Positions 26,738 to 34,808 of a stretch of 64,000 nucleotides of DNA are shown here, one piece after another. The stretch comes from Hymenobacter sp. CRA2 (GTDB lineage Bacteria > Bacteroidota > Bacteroidia > Cytophagales > Hymenobacteraceae). Position 1 is the stretch's first letter. Every line of letters starts with the position of its first letter. The stretch is taken from the NCBI RefSeq assembly GCF_002007105.1, contig NZ_MVBC01000011.1, positions 124,001-188,000 of the forward strand, in the 5' to 3' direction. The notes under the pieces were generated by a model. That model made no database searches, was not told where the DNA came from, and saw only the letters and a list, made by a program, of their open reading frames with translations. The position numbers were made by a program, and so were the translations under genes.

Positions 26738-27787
26738 ATGAACCTCGAACAGCTCATCCGGCCCAATGTGCGGGCCATGAAACCCTACGCCTCGGCCCGC
26801 GACGAATTCCAGGGCACGGCGCAGGTGATGCTCGACGCCAACGAAAACAGCCTCGGGTCCGTCGGGCCCGAAGCCTTCAACCGCTACCCCGATCCGCTGC
26901 AGCGCGCGGTGAAGGCCGAAATAGCCCGGCTCAAACAGGTACAGCCCGCGCAAATTTTCCTGGGCAACGGCTCCGACGAAGCCATTGACCTGCTGCTGCG
27001 CCTGACCTGCGTGCCGGGCCAGGACAGCATCCTGATTCTGCCGCCCACCTACGGCATGTACGAAGTGGCGGCCAACCTCAACGACGTGGCCATTGAGCGC
27101 GTCCCGCTGACGGCCGATTTTCAGCTGTCGGAAGAGGCTATTACTAAGGTGTTGGCCTCGTCGGCCAAGCTCATCTTTCTCTGCTCGCCGAATAACCCCA
27201 CCGGCAACCTGCTGCACCAGGACGCGGTGGAGCGCATCCTGCGCGGCTTCGGCGGCCTGGTGGTGGTCGATGAGGCCTACATCGATTTTGCCACGGCCCG
27301 TAGCTGGACCACGCGGCTGGGGGAGTTTGCCAACCTGGTGGTGCTGCAAACTTTCTCCAAGGCCTGGGGCCTGGCCGGGCTGCGCCTGGGCATGGCCTTT
27401 GCCTCGCCGGAGCTGATTGGCTACTTGAACAAGATCAAGCCGCCCTACAACATCTCGGAAGCCACGCAGCAGCACGCGTTGGCCGGCCTGCGCGACCAGG
27501 AGCGGTTTGAGCTGATGCGCCAGGAGCTGCTGCTGGGCCGCGACTGGCTGCAGGCCGAGCTGCCGAAGCTGGATGTTGTGGCGGAGGTCTTTCCGTCCGA
27601 CGCCAACTTCCTGCTCGCGCGTTTCCGCCCCGATGCCACGGCCGTGTATGAATACCTGCTGAGCCAAGGCATCGTGGTGCGCAACCGCACGACGCAACCC
27701 GGCTGCGCCGGCTGCCTGCGCCTGACCGTGGGTACGCCGGCCGAAAACCAACAACTCCTGGCCGCGCTGCAGCAGTATCCGCGCTAG
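26738..27787 (+). CDS. hisC: Histidinol-phosphate aminotransferase
   Basis: 349 aa, class I/II PLP aminotransferase. It converts imidazole acetol phosphate and glutamate to histidinol phosphate. Motifs: LDANENSLGS, FNRYPDP, FLGNGSDEAIDLLLR, CSPNNPTGNLL, VVVDEAYIDF, and TFSKAWGLAGLRLGM with the PLP lysine. RLTVGTPAENQQLL near the end carries the substrate-binding Arg. ATG 26738 follows the heptad repeat. Confidence 0.96.
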   Translation: MNLEQLIRPNVRAMKPYASARDEFQGTAQVMLDANENSLGSVGPEAFNRYPDPLQRAVKAEIARLKQVQPAQIFLGNGSDEAIDLLLRLTCVPGQDSILILPPTYGMYEVAANLNDVAIERVPLTADFQLSEEAITKVLASSAKLIFLCSPNNPTGNLLHQDAVERILRGFGGLVVVDEAYIDFATARSWTTRLGEFANLVVLQTFSKAWGLAGLRLGMAFASPELIGYLNKIKPPYNISEATQQHALAGLRDQERFELMRQELLLGRDWLQAELPKLDVVAEVFPSDANFLLARFRPDATAVYEYLLSQGIVVRNRTTQPGCAGCLRLTVGTPAENQQLLAALQQYPR

Positions 27788-27811
27788 CCCGACCTCGTCA
27801 TTCTTGCCTTC

Positions 27812-28915
27812 ATGAAAAAAGTACTCTTCATCGACCGCGACGGGACCATCCTCGTGGAGCCGCAGCCCAGCCAGCAGGTCGATTCGTTCGAGAAGTTTCA
27901 GTTTCTGCCCGGCGCCATCACCGGTCTGGCGCGCATTGCCCGCGAGCTGGACTACGAGCTGGTGCTGGTGACCAACCAGGACGGCCTCGGCACCGCCTCG
28001 TTTCCCGAAGACACCTTCTGGCCCACGCAGAATTTGATGTTCGACATCCTGCGCGGGGAAGGGGTGGCGTTTGCCGCCAGCCTCGTCGACCGCAGCTTCG
28101 CCCACGAAAACCTGCCGACCCGCAAGCCCGGCCTCGGCATGCTCGGCCGGTACCTCGATCCGGCCAACGGCTACGACCTGCCGAACTCCTTTGTGCTCGG
28201 CGACCGGCTCACCGACGTGCAGCTGGCGGCGAACCTTGGCTGCCAGTCCATTCTCATCAGCGACGAGCTTACCGATGAGCGCGCTGCGCTGACTACTACC
28301 AGCTGGGAAGCCATCTACCAGTTTCTGCGCCTGCCCGCGCGCAAGGCCGTGGTACAACGCGACACCAACGAAACGAAAATTCGCGTCGAGCTGAACCTCG
28401 ACGGCAGCGGCAAGCACAGCATAAAAACCGGCCTCGGTTTTTTTGACCACATGCTCGATCAGCTGGCCAAGCACAGCGGCGTGGATATGCTGGTGGAAGT
28501 ACAAGGTGACCTGCACATCGACGAGCACCACACCATTGAGGACACCGCCATTGCCATCGGCGAAGCTTTCACGCAGGCCCTGGGGGATAAGCGCGGCCTG
28601 GCTCGCTACGGTTTCCTGCTGCCGATGGACGACGCCCTAGCGCAGGCCGCTATTGATTTTTCGGGCCGGCCGTGGCTGGTGTGGGAAGCCGAATTCAAGC
28701 GCGAGAAAGTAGGCGACATGCCGACCGAAATGTTTTACCATTTCTTTAAAAGCTTCTCGGATGCTGCCCGCTGCAACCTCAACATCAAGTGCGAGGGCGA
28801 CAACGAGCATCACAAGATCGAGGCCATCTTTAAGGCCGTAGCCAAGGCCAGTAAGATGGCCTTGCAGCGCGACGCGGCGAAGATGGAAATACCTAGCACC
28901 AAAGGAGTTCTGTAG
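27812..28915 (+). CDS. hisB: Bifunctional histidinol-phosphatase / imidazoleglycerol-phosphate dehydratase
   Basis: 367 aa. Residues 1-165 form a HAD phosphatase ([12 protein letters not shown] nucleophile motif, VTNQDG, and [11 protein letters not shown] with metal-binding Asp). Residues 175-367 form the dehydratase ([58 protein letters not shown]), with the two His-rich metal sites HHTIED and EHHKIEA. The fusion supplies two steps of the pathway, as in enterobacteria and many Bacteroidota. A 131-bp inverted repeat follows directly. Confidence 0.96.
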   Translation: MKKVLFIDRDGTILVEPQPSQQVDSFEKFQFLPGAITGLARIARELDYELVLVTNQDGLGTASFPEDTFWPTQNLMFDILRGEGVAFAASLVDRSFAHENLPTRKPGLGMLGRYLDPANGYDLPNSFVLGDRLTDVQLAANLGCQSILISDELTDERAALTTTSWEAIYQFLRLPARKAVVQRDTNETKIRVELNLDGSGKHSIKTGLGFFDHMLDQLAKHSGVDMLVEVQGDLHIDEHHTIEDTAIAIGEAFTQALGDKRGLARYGFLLPMDDALAQAAIDFSGRPWLVWEAEFKREKVGDMPTEMFYHFFKSFSDAARCNLNIKCEGDNEHHKIEAIFKAVAKASKMALQRDAAKMEIPSTKGVL

Positions 28916-29046
28916 TGTTTATACAAATGTTTTAACAAATGAGTAAATGCCGGCTTAAACCTTCTTGGGCAAGGTTGGGCAAGCCTATCCGGGCAATCAA
29001 AAAGGCAAGCCGGCAATTACTCAGTCTTAAAACATTTGTATAAACA
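28916..29046. repeat. 131-bp near-perfect inverted repeat between hisB and hisH
   Basis: Outer arms TGTTTATACAAATGTTTTAA (28916-28935) and TTAAAACATTTGTATAAACA (29027-29046) pair over 20 bp without a mismatch. Inner arms TGAGTAA/TTACTCA and GCCGGCTT/AAGCCGGC continue the fold. It begins at the base after the hisB stop and ends 14 bp before hisH. The sequence is AT-rich, unlike the operon. It could be a miniature mobile element or another member of the junction-filling repeat class. Confidence 0.85.
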
Positions 29047-29060
29047 AGCTCATTGACGAA

Positions 29061-29648
29061 ATGGATATAGCAGTCATTGATTACAAAGGCGGCAACGTGC
29101 AGTCGGTGCTCTTTGCCCTGGAGCGCCTCGGCGTACAGGCCACGCTGACCTCCGACCCGGAGCACATTCGCCGCGCCGACAAGGTGCTGTTTCCCGGCGA
29201 AGGCGAAGCCGCTTCGGCCATGCGAGAGTTGCGCGCGCAGGGACTCGACCAACTGCTGCCCACGCTCACGCAGCCCTTCCTGGGCATCTGCCTGGGCATG
29301 CAGCTGCTCGGCCAGCACAGCGAAGAAGGTGATACGGAATTGCTGGGCATTCTGCCCTTCGCGGTAAAGCGCTTCGCACCCGACCCAGAGCACAAGGTGC
29401 CGCACATGGGCTGGAATACCTTGCAGCAGCTGCGGACGCCCTTGTTCGAGGGCCTGCGCGAGGAAGACTACGTGTACTTCGTGCACAGCTACTACGCGCC
29501 GGTGGGCGAGTACACCATTGCCCAGGGCGCGTACCCGGCGCCCTTCAGCGCGGCCGTGCAGCACCAGAACTTCTACGCCGTGCAGTTTCACACCGAGAAA
29601 AGCGGGCCGGTGGGCACGCGCATCCTTCAGAACTTCCTCAGCCTGTAA
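29061..29648 (+). CDS. hisH: Imidazole glycerol phosphate synthase, glutaminase subunit
   Basis: 195 aa, class I glutamine amidotransferase. It releases ammonia from glutamine and passes it to HisF. Catalytic Cys is in FLGICLGMQLLG and the His-Glu pair in AVQFHTEKSG. VIDYKGGNVQSV and KVLFPGEGEA are typical of HisH. hisA starts 2 bp after the stop. Confidence 0.96.
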   Translation: MDIAVIDYKGGNVQSVLFALERLGVQATLTSDPEHIRRADKVLFPGEGEAASAMRELRAQGLDQLLPTLTQPFLGICLGMQLLGQHSEEGDTELLGILPFAVKRFAPDPEHKVPHMGWNTLQQLRTPLFEGLREEDYVYFVHSYYAPVGEYTIAQGAYPAPFSAAVQHQNFYAVQFHTEKSGPVGTRILQNFLSL

Positions 29649-29650
29649 GC

Positions 29651-30370
29651 ATGGAAATCATTCCCGCCATTGACCTGATCGGCGGCCAGTGCGTGCGCCT
29701 GACCGAGGGCGACTTTGCCCAGCAAACCACCTACGACTCCGATCCGCTGGCCGTGGCCCAGCGCTTCGAGCAGCACGGCCTGCGCCGGCTGCACCTAGTC
29801 GACCTTGACGGAGCCCGCGCCAAGCAGCCCGTCAACCTGCCCGTGCTCGAGCGCATTGCCCGCCACACCAGCCTGGTCATCGACTTCGGCGGCGGCCTGC
29901 AAACCGAGCAAGCCGTGCGCAGCGCCTTCGACGCGGGGGCGGCCCAGATTACGGCTGGCAGCATCGCCGTGCGCGAGCCGCAGACGGTGCAGGGCTGGCT
30001 GCAGAGCTTCGGAGCGGAGCGCATCATTGTGGGCGCCGATTTTCGCGACAACCATATTGCCATCAACGCCTGGGCCGAGCAATCGGAGCGGACGCTGCGC
30101 GAGTTCGTGGAGGCCTACCTGGCTGCGGGCGCTACCACCTTCGTGTGCACCGATGTGAGCAAGGACGGCAAGTTGCAGGGGCCCGCGCTGGGCTCGTACC
30201 AGGAACTGCGCCAGCAACTGCCCGCCGCTCAGCTGGTGGCCAGCGGCGGCGTCACCACCATCGGCGACGTGGAAGCCCTGGCGCAGGCCGGCCTGCACGG
30301 CGCCATCATCGGCAAGGCCATTTACGAGGGCACCATCAGCCTGACGGACCTGCAGCGCTTCGTGGCGTAG
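29651..30370 (+). CDS. hisA: ProFAR isomerase (phosphoribosylformimino-5-aminoimidazole carboxamide ribotide isomerase)
   Basis: 239 aa, half-barrel-duplicated TIM barrel. It opens the ribose ring of ProFAR. Motifs: IPAIDLIGGQCVRLTEGDF with the catalytic Asp, LVDLDGARAKQ, DFGGGLQTEQAV, and in the second half FVCTDVSKDGKLQGPA and VASGGVTT. Confidence 0.96.
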   Translation: MEIIPAIDLIGGQCVRLTEGDFAQQTTYDSDPLAVAQRFEQHGLRRLHLVDLDGARAKQPVNLPVLERIARHTSLVIDFGGGLQTEQAVRSAFDAGAAQITAGSIAVREPQTVQGWLQSFGAERIIVGADFRDNHIAINAWAEQSERTLREFVEAYLAAGATTFVCTDVSKDGKLQGPALGSYQELRQQLPAAQLVASGGVTTIGDVEALAQAGLHGAIIGKAIYEGTISLTDLQRFVA

Positions 30371-30406
30371 CCCCTGAACTCTCATTCCAACCGTGAACCC
30401 CTTAGG

Positions 30407-31165
30407 ATGCTCACCAAACGCATCATTCCTTGCCTCGACGTGAAGGACGGCCGCACCGTGAAAGGCGTGCGCTTTGAGGGCCTGCGCGACGCGGGCGACC
30501 CGGTGGCCCTGGCCGCCCAGTACGCCCGGCAAGGCGCCGACGAGCTGGTCTTTCTCGACATCACCGCCACCAACCAGAAACGCCAGACGCTGGTAGCCCT
30601 GGTGCGCGACGTGGCCCGCGAGCTGGACATTCCCTTTACCGTGGGCGGCGGCATCGGGGCCGTGGCGGACGTGGAAGCCCTGCTGCTCAACGGGGCCGAT
30701 AAAGTCTCCCTCAATTCGGCCGCGCTGCACACGCCGGAGCTGATCGACGAGCTGGCCCGCCGCTTCGGCTCCCAGTGCATTGTGGTGGCCGTGGATGCGC
30801 GCCACACGCCCGAAACCGGCTGGCAGGTGTATACCCGCGCCGGTACCCAGGCCACCGGGCGCGACGCCGTGGCCTGGTGCCGCGAGGCGGCCGAGCGCGG
30901 CGCCGGCGAGCTGCTGCTGACCTCCATGAGCCACGACGGCACCAAGGACGGCTTTGCGCTGGACGTGACCGGGGCCGTGTGCCAGGCCGTGACGGTGCCC
31001 GTCATTGCCTCGGGCGGGGCCGGCCGCATGGAGCACTTCACCGACGTCTTCCAGCAGGCCAAAGCCGACGCCGGGCTGGCCGCGAGTATCTTCCACTTCG
31101 GCGAAATCGGCATTCTGGACCTGAAGCAACACCTGCGCCAGGCCGGCGTGCCGGTACGAATCTGA
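30407..31165 (+). CDS. hisF: Imidazole glycerol phosphate synthase, cyclase subunit
   Basis: 252 aa TIM barrel. It uses ammonia from HisH to make imidazole glycerol phosphate and AICAR. Motifs: [17 protein letters not shown] (catalytic Asp), [42 protein letters not shown] (second Asp) and [12 protein letters not shown]. Followed by a heptad hairpin. Confidence 0.97.
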   Translation: MLTKRIIPCLDVKDGRTVKGVRFEGLRDAGDPVALAAQYARQGADELVFLDITATNQKRQTLVALVRDVARELDIPFTVGGGIGAVADVEALLLNGADKVSLNSAALHTPELIDELARRFGSQCIVVAVDARHTPETGWQVYTRAGTQATGRDAVAWCREAAERGAGELLLTSMSHDGTKDGFALDVTGAVCQAVTVPVIASGGAGRMEHFTDVFQQAKADAGLAASIFHFGEIGILDLKQHLRQAGVPVRI

Positions 31166-31166
31166 G

Positions 31167-31237
31167 TTGCTAGTTGTCAGTTGGGGGCAGTAACAGCAGC
31201 CGGAACAAACTGACAACGGACACCCCAACGGACAACC
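31167..31237. repeat. Inverted heptad-repeat hairpin, locus 5 (hisF-hisI junction)
   Basis: Left units AGTTGCT-AGTTGTC-AGTTGGG; right side AACTGACAACGGACA then CCCCAACGGACAACC. GTTGTCAGTT and AACTGACAAC are a perfect 10-bp inverted repeat. It starts 1 bp after the hisF stop and ends 3 bp before the hisIE ATG. Confidence 0.78.
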
Positions 31238-31240
31238 CCA

Positions 31241-31882
31241 ATGACTTTCGACTTTGACAAAATGGGCGGCCTGATTCCGGCCGTGGTGCAGGACGCCGAT
31301 ACGGGCCAGGTGCTGATGCTGGGCTACGTAAACGAGGAGGCGCTGCGCAAAACCGAGCAGGAGGGACGCGTCACCTTCTTTTCCCGCTCTAAGAACCGCC
31401 TCTGGACCAAGGGCGAAACCAGCGGCCATTACCTGACGGTGGTCAGCCTGCACCCGGACTGCGACGAGGACGCGCTGCTCATCCGCGCCCGCCCCGACGG
31501 CCCCACCTGCCACCGCGGCACCGTGAGTTGCTTCGAGCAACCTGCGCAAACGGCCCTGCCCACGGCGCCGATAAGCTTTCTGGCCGAGCTGGAGCGTCTG
31601 GTACAGCGCCGGCAGCAGCAGCCGGGCGAGGAGCCCAATTCTTACACGGTAAAGCTGTTTCAGAAGGGCATGCCCAAAATTGCCCAGAAAGTGGGTGAGG
31701 AGGCCGTGGAAACCGTTATCGACGCCGTAGCCGGCAATACGGAGGGCTTAAAAGGCGAAGCTGCCGATCTGCTGTATCACCTGCTGGTGCTGCTCACGGC
31801 CTCGGGCCTGACCATCGACGACGTGGTGCAGGTGCTGCGCCAGCGCCACAGCACCATTTCCGCCGGGACGCGGCGGGAGTAG
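31241..31882 (+). CDS. hisIE: Phosphoribosyl-AMP cyclohydrolase / phosphoribosyl-ATP pyrophosphatase
   Basis: 213 aa fusion. Residues 1-115 are HisI: LMLGYVNEEALRKTEQEGRV, FFSRSKNRLWTKGETSGH, HPDCDEDALLI and CHRGTVSCF with the zinc-binding cysteines. Residues 120-213 are HisE: KIAQKVGEEAVETVIDAVAG, then EAADLLYHLLVLL, the metal-binding helices of the MazG-like pyrophosphatase. They catalyse steps 2 and 3. It ends the operon, followed by a strong terminator. Confidence 0.96.
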   Translation: MTFDFDKMGGLIPAVVQDADTGQVLMLGYVNEEALRKTEQEGRVTFFSRSKNRLWTKGETSGHYLTVVSLHPDCDEDALLIRARPDGPTCHRGTVSCFEQPAQTALPTAPISFLAELERLVQRRQQQPGEEPNSYTVKLFQKGMPKIAQKVGEEAVETVIDAVAGNTEGLKGEAADLLYHLLVLLTASGLTIDDVVQVLRQRHSTISAGTRRE

Positions 31883-31907
31883 TAGGGCTGCCCTGGTGCG
31901 CCAAAGC

Positions 31908-31944
31908 AGAAAGCCCGGAACAGCCAAGCTGCTCCGGGCTTTCT
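31908..31944 (+). terminator. Terminator of the his operon
   Basis: AGAAAGCCCGGA pairs with TCCGGGCTTTCT, with an inner CAGC/GCTG pair; total 31908-31944. The T-tract is part of the stem and is followed by TGTG. Confidence 0.8.
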
Positions 31945-32164
31945 TGTGCAACTCCCGGCCCGGTGACTGTCACCATGGGGCAAGCGGGAGCCTGTACGTA
32001 AAGCCACGGGGTGTAACCGGCTAAAACAACGGCGCGGTCTGCGGGTTTCGATGCAAGGCAAGCCCAGCTGTAGCGTCCGCCTGCCAACCTCGGTACGGGC
32101 TGGGCGTAGAGCGGCAGGCAGGGACCTGAAATCCTGCCTACCTTGCGCGCCGTTTAAATTTTCT

Positions 32165-32917
32165 ATGTCTGACAACACCCGTTACCTGGCCACCCAGTCG
32201 CTGACCGTCCTCGTGCCCGTGTACAACGAGGAAGAAAGCCTGCCGCAGTTTGTGGTCGAAATGAACAAGTACCTGGAAACGGCCCCGGTGGCCACCACGG
32301 TGCTCTTCGTCAACGACGGTTCCACCGACGGCTCGCTGGGCCTCATGCGCGAGATTTGCCGCCGGGATTCGCGCTACGAGTTTATCTCCCTGGCCCAGAA
32401 CCGCGGCCTGAGCACGGCCATCAAAGCCGGCATCGACCATGCCCGCGGCACCTTGGTGGGCTACATCGACTCGGATATCCAGACCACGCCCATGGACTTC
32501 GTGGAGCTGCTGCGGTTCTTCCCCGAGTACGACATGGTCACCGGCATCCGGGCCAAGCGCCAGGATTCGGCCGTGAAGCTGTTCTCCTCGAAAATTGCCA
32601 ACAACTTCCGCCGCCTGATGATCAACGACGGCATCGTGGATACGGGCTGCCCGCTGAAAATCCTCAAGACCGAGTACGCGCGCCGCATACCGCTCTTTCA
32701 CGGCATGCACCGCTTCCTGGGCGCCCTGGTACAGCTGCAGGGCGGCAAGGTGAAGCAGCTGCCCGTGCGGCACTTTCCGCGCTTTGCCGGCACGGCCAAG
32801 TACAACCTCTGGAACCGCCTCTGGAAGCCCCTGGTTGATACCTTCGGCTACCGCTGGATTCGTTCGCGCTGGAAGAACTACGAAATCGGGGAGAAGCACC
32901 ACCATTCCGCGGCGTAA
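32165..32917 (+). CDS. Family 2 glycosyltransferase (polyprenyl-phosphate type)
   Basis: 250 aa. GT-A fold: LTVLVPVYNEEESLPQFVVE, VNDGSTDGSLGLM (nucleotide-sugar Asp) and VGYIDSDIQTTPMDF (DxD-like). RAKRQDS, then TGCPLKILKTEYARRI, matches dolichyl/undecaprenyl-phosphate glycosyltransferases of the DPM1/ArnC group, here without C-terminal membrane helices. The neighbouring LpxB-N-like membrane protein and ArnT-like gene fit a pathway that loads a sugar onto a lipid carrier and then onto an envelope acceptor such as lipid A. Confidence 0.9.
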   Translation: MSDNTRYLATQSLTVLVPVYNEEESLPQFVVEMNKYLETAPVATTVLFVNDGSTDGSLGLMREICRRDSRYEFISLAQNRGLSTAIKAGIDHARGTLVGYIDSDIQTTPMDFVELLRFFPEYDMVTGIRAKRQDSAVKLFSSKIANNFRRLMINDGIVDTGCPLKILKTEYARRIPLFHGMHRFLGALVQLQGGKVKQLPVRHFPRFAGTAKYNLWNRLWKPLVDTFGYRWIRSRWKNYEIGEKHHHSAA

Positions 32918-32932
32918 GGCCGGCCCGTCGCT

Positions 32933-33646
32933 ATGAACGTTGAAACCGTTGCCCTGCTCATCGGCCTGACCTCGCAGCTGCTGTTTTCCAGCCGCATCGT
33001 GCTGCAGTGGGTGCAGAGCGAGCGGGCCAAGCGCGTGCTGGTGCCCACCTTGTTCTGGCAGATCAGCCTGGTCTCGTCGCTGCTGATGATCATCTACGGC
33101 ATGCTGCGCCACGACCCGGTGATTCTGGCCGCCCAGATCATCAGCTACGCCATCTACATCCGCAACCTGCAGCTGCTGGGCGAGTGGCGCAAGCTCAACG
33201 CCTGGTTTCGGGCCGGCGCCTACGTGTTCCCGCTGGCGGTGCTGGCGTGGTTTGTGGTCGGCAACCAGCACTTCAGCCTGCAGCAGATGCTGCGCAACCG
33301 CATTCCCGGCGGGGTGCTGGTGCTCGGGGCCGTTGGCCAGACCATCTTCCTGCTGCGCTTCGTCTACCAGTGGATTTACTCCGAGCGCAAAGGCGAATCG
33401 GTGCTGCCGCTGAGCTTCTGGGTGGTGAGCCTGGTGGGCTCGGTCCTCATCCTGGCCTACGCTTTTCTGCGTCAGCCCATGGACAAGGTCCTGATCTTGG
33501 GCAACGTCTTCGGCACTGTGGTGTACGCCCGCAACATTGTCTTGCTGCGCCGCGAACTGCGCCGGCAGGCCCAGCAGGTAGCGGCGGGCTTGCCGCCCGT
33601 GCTGGAGGCGGCCGCTGAAAAAGTACCGCCGCTGCAGCCGCGCTAA
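32933..33646 (+). CDS. Duplicated LAB_N (lipid-A-disaccharide synthase N-terminal-like) membrane protein
   Basis: 237 aa with about six membrane helices made of two repeats. Repeat 1 (LLFSSRIVLQWVQSERAKR to YAIYIRNLQL) and repeat 2 (FLLRFVYQWIYSERKGESVL to TVVYARNIVL) share the R-x-x-x-QW-x-x-SER and Y-x-RN signatures of the LAB_N family, which is distantly PQ-loop-like. In Bacteroidota and proteobacteria such proteins are encoded next to a GT2 enzyme and an ArnT-like enzyme, as here; a flippase or helper role is suggested by context only. It starts 15 bp after the GT2 gene. Confidence 0.85.
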   Translation: MNVETVALLIGLTSQLLFSSRIVLQWVQSERAKRVLVPTLFWQISLVSSLLMIIYGMLRHDPVILAAQIISYAIYIRNLQLLGEWRKLNAWFRAGAYVFPLAVLAWFVVGNQHFSLQQMLRNRIPGGVLVLGAVGQTIFLLRFVYQWIYSERKGESVLPLSFWVVSLVGSVLILAYAFLRQPMDKVLILGNVFGTVVYARNIVLLRRELRRQAQQVAAGLPPVLEAAAEKVPPLQPR

Positions 33647-33689
33647 TGCCCGGCCGCTGCGGCGGAAAGAGAAAAGTACTTGTTGGGAG

Positions 33690-34682
33690 TTAATGGCTGA
33701 GGGCCGCGGAGGTTTCCGTGGCCCTCAGCCATTCTACGAATTGGCGCAGCCCGTCGGCCAGTGGCGTCTGGGGCGCGTAGCCGAGCAGGGCCTGGGCTTT
33801 GCTGATGTCGGCGTAGGTGATGTCCACGTCGCCGGCCTGCATGGGCTGAAACTGCAGCTGCGCGGGCACGCCCACGGCCTGGGCCACGGCCTCGATGAGC
33901 TCAAGCAGGGGCACCGGGCGGTTGTTGCCCAGGTTCACGGTTTCGTACACGTTGTCGTGGCTCAGCAGGTAGTTGACGCCCCGCACCACCCCGTCCACGG
34001 TATCGGCCACGAAGGTGTAGTCGCGGGCCGTGGAGCCGTCGCCGTACACCGGAATGGGCTGGCCGCTGCGCAGCAGCCGCGCAAACTTGTGAATGGCCAA
34101 GTCGGGCCGTTGGCGCGGGCCGTACACGGTGAAAAACCGCGCGTTGAGTACGTTGAGCCGGTAGAGGTGGTGGTAGGTGTAGGTCAGTTCTTCCCCGGCC
34201 AGCTTGCTGGTGGCGTAGGGCGAAATACACGCCTGCTGCAGCTGTTCCTCCTCGTTGAAAGGCAGGTGCCGGGTATTGCCGTACACCGACGACGAGGACG
34301 CAAACAGCAGCCGCCCGATGCCGCGCTGCCGCATCCATTCCAGCAGGTGGCCCGTGGCCAGCACGTTGTTGTCCAGGTAGGCGAGGGGCTCCTTCACCGA
34401 GGGGCCCACGCCGGCTTTGGCAGCCAGGTGTATCACCAAATCCGGTGTTTCATCGGCGGCCCAGGCGTGGTCCAGGCCTGCAACGCCGGCGCGCAAGTCC
34501 AGTTCGCGGAAGGTGAAGCCCGGGTGAGGCAGCAGCTCCTGCAGGTTGCGCTCCTTCAGGGCGCGGTCGTAGAACGGATCAAAATTGTCCAGGCCGAGCA
34601 CGCGAAAACCATCGGCGAGCAAGCGTTGGCTCAGGTGCGAGCCGATAAAACCCGCGCAACCGGTAACAAGAACCGTGGGCAT
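33690..34682 (-). CDS. NAD-dependent nucleotide-sugar epimerase (UDP-glucuronate 4-epimerase-like)
   Basis: 330 aa, extended short-chain dehydrogenase. The N-terminal NAD motif is VTGCAGFIGSHLSQRLL; the catalytic residues are in FASSSSVYGNT (Ser) and SPYATSKLAGEEL (Tyr-x-x-x-Lys). NARFFTVYGPRQRPDLAIHK and YGDGSTARDYTFVAD match nucleotide-sugar epimerases. It converges with the upstream LAB_N gene and probably supplies a modified sugar for this glycosylation cluster. Confidence 0.92.
   Translation of the reverse strand: MPTVLVTGCAGFIGSHLSQRLLADGFRVLGLDNFDPFYDRALKERNLQELLPHPGFTFRELDLRAGVAGLDHAWAADETPDLVIHLAAKAGVGPSVKEPLAYLDNNVLATGHLLEWMRQRGIGRLLFASSSSVYGNTRHLPFNEEEQLQQACISPYATSKLAGEELTYTYHHLYRLNVLNARFFTVYGPRQRPDLAIHKFARLLRSGQPIPVYGDGSTARDYTFVADTVDGVVRGVNYLLSHDNVYETVNLGNNRPVPLLELIEAVAQAVGVPAQLQFQPMQAGDVDITYADISKAQALLGYAPQTPLADGLRQFVEWLRATETSAALSH
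33691..33732. other. Hairpin overlapping the 3' end of the epimerase gene
   Basis: AATGGCTGAGGGCC (33691-33704) and GGCCCTCAGCCATT (33719-33732) form a perfect 14-bp stem. It encodes the last residues of the epimerase and covers its stop codon. No T-tract follows on either strand, so it may act as an RNA 3'-end stabiliser rather than a terminator. Confidence 0.6.
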
Positions 34683-34808
34683 AAAGCGAAAACGGAGCAG
34701 CAGTAGGAGAGAAGGACGAAAGGCGGCAAAGGTAGGCGAAAAGCCCGTCCTTGCTCCTTACGTAGCTTTTAGCAGGCTGGACCGTATAGGCCCTATCTTT
34801 CTTTGACT

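Noticed and set aside
28916..29046. CRISPR or tandem repeat array
   Set aside because: Only one inverted pair, with no spacer-repeat periodicity.
29795..31549. 584-residue frame antisense to hisA, hisF and hisIE
   Set aside because: Shadow frame crossing three well-defined his genes.
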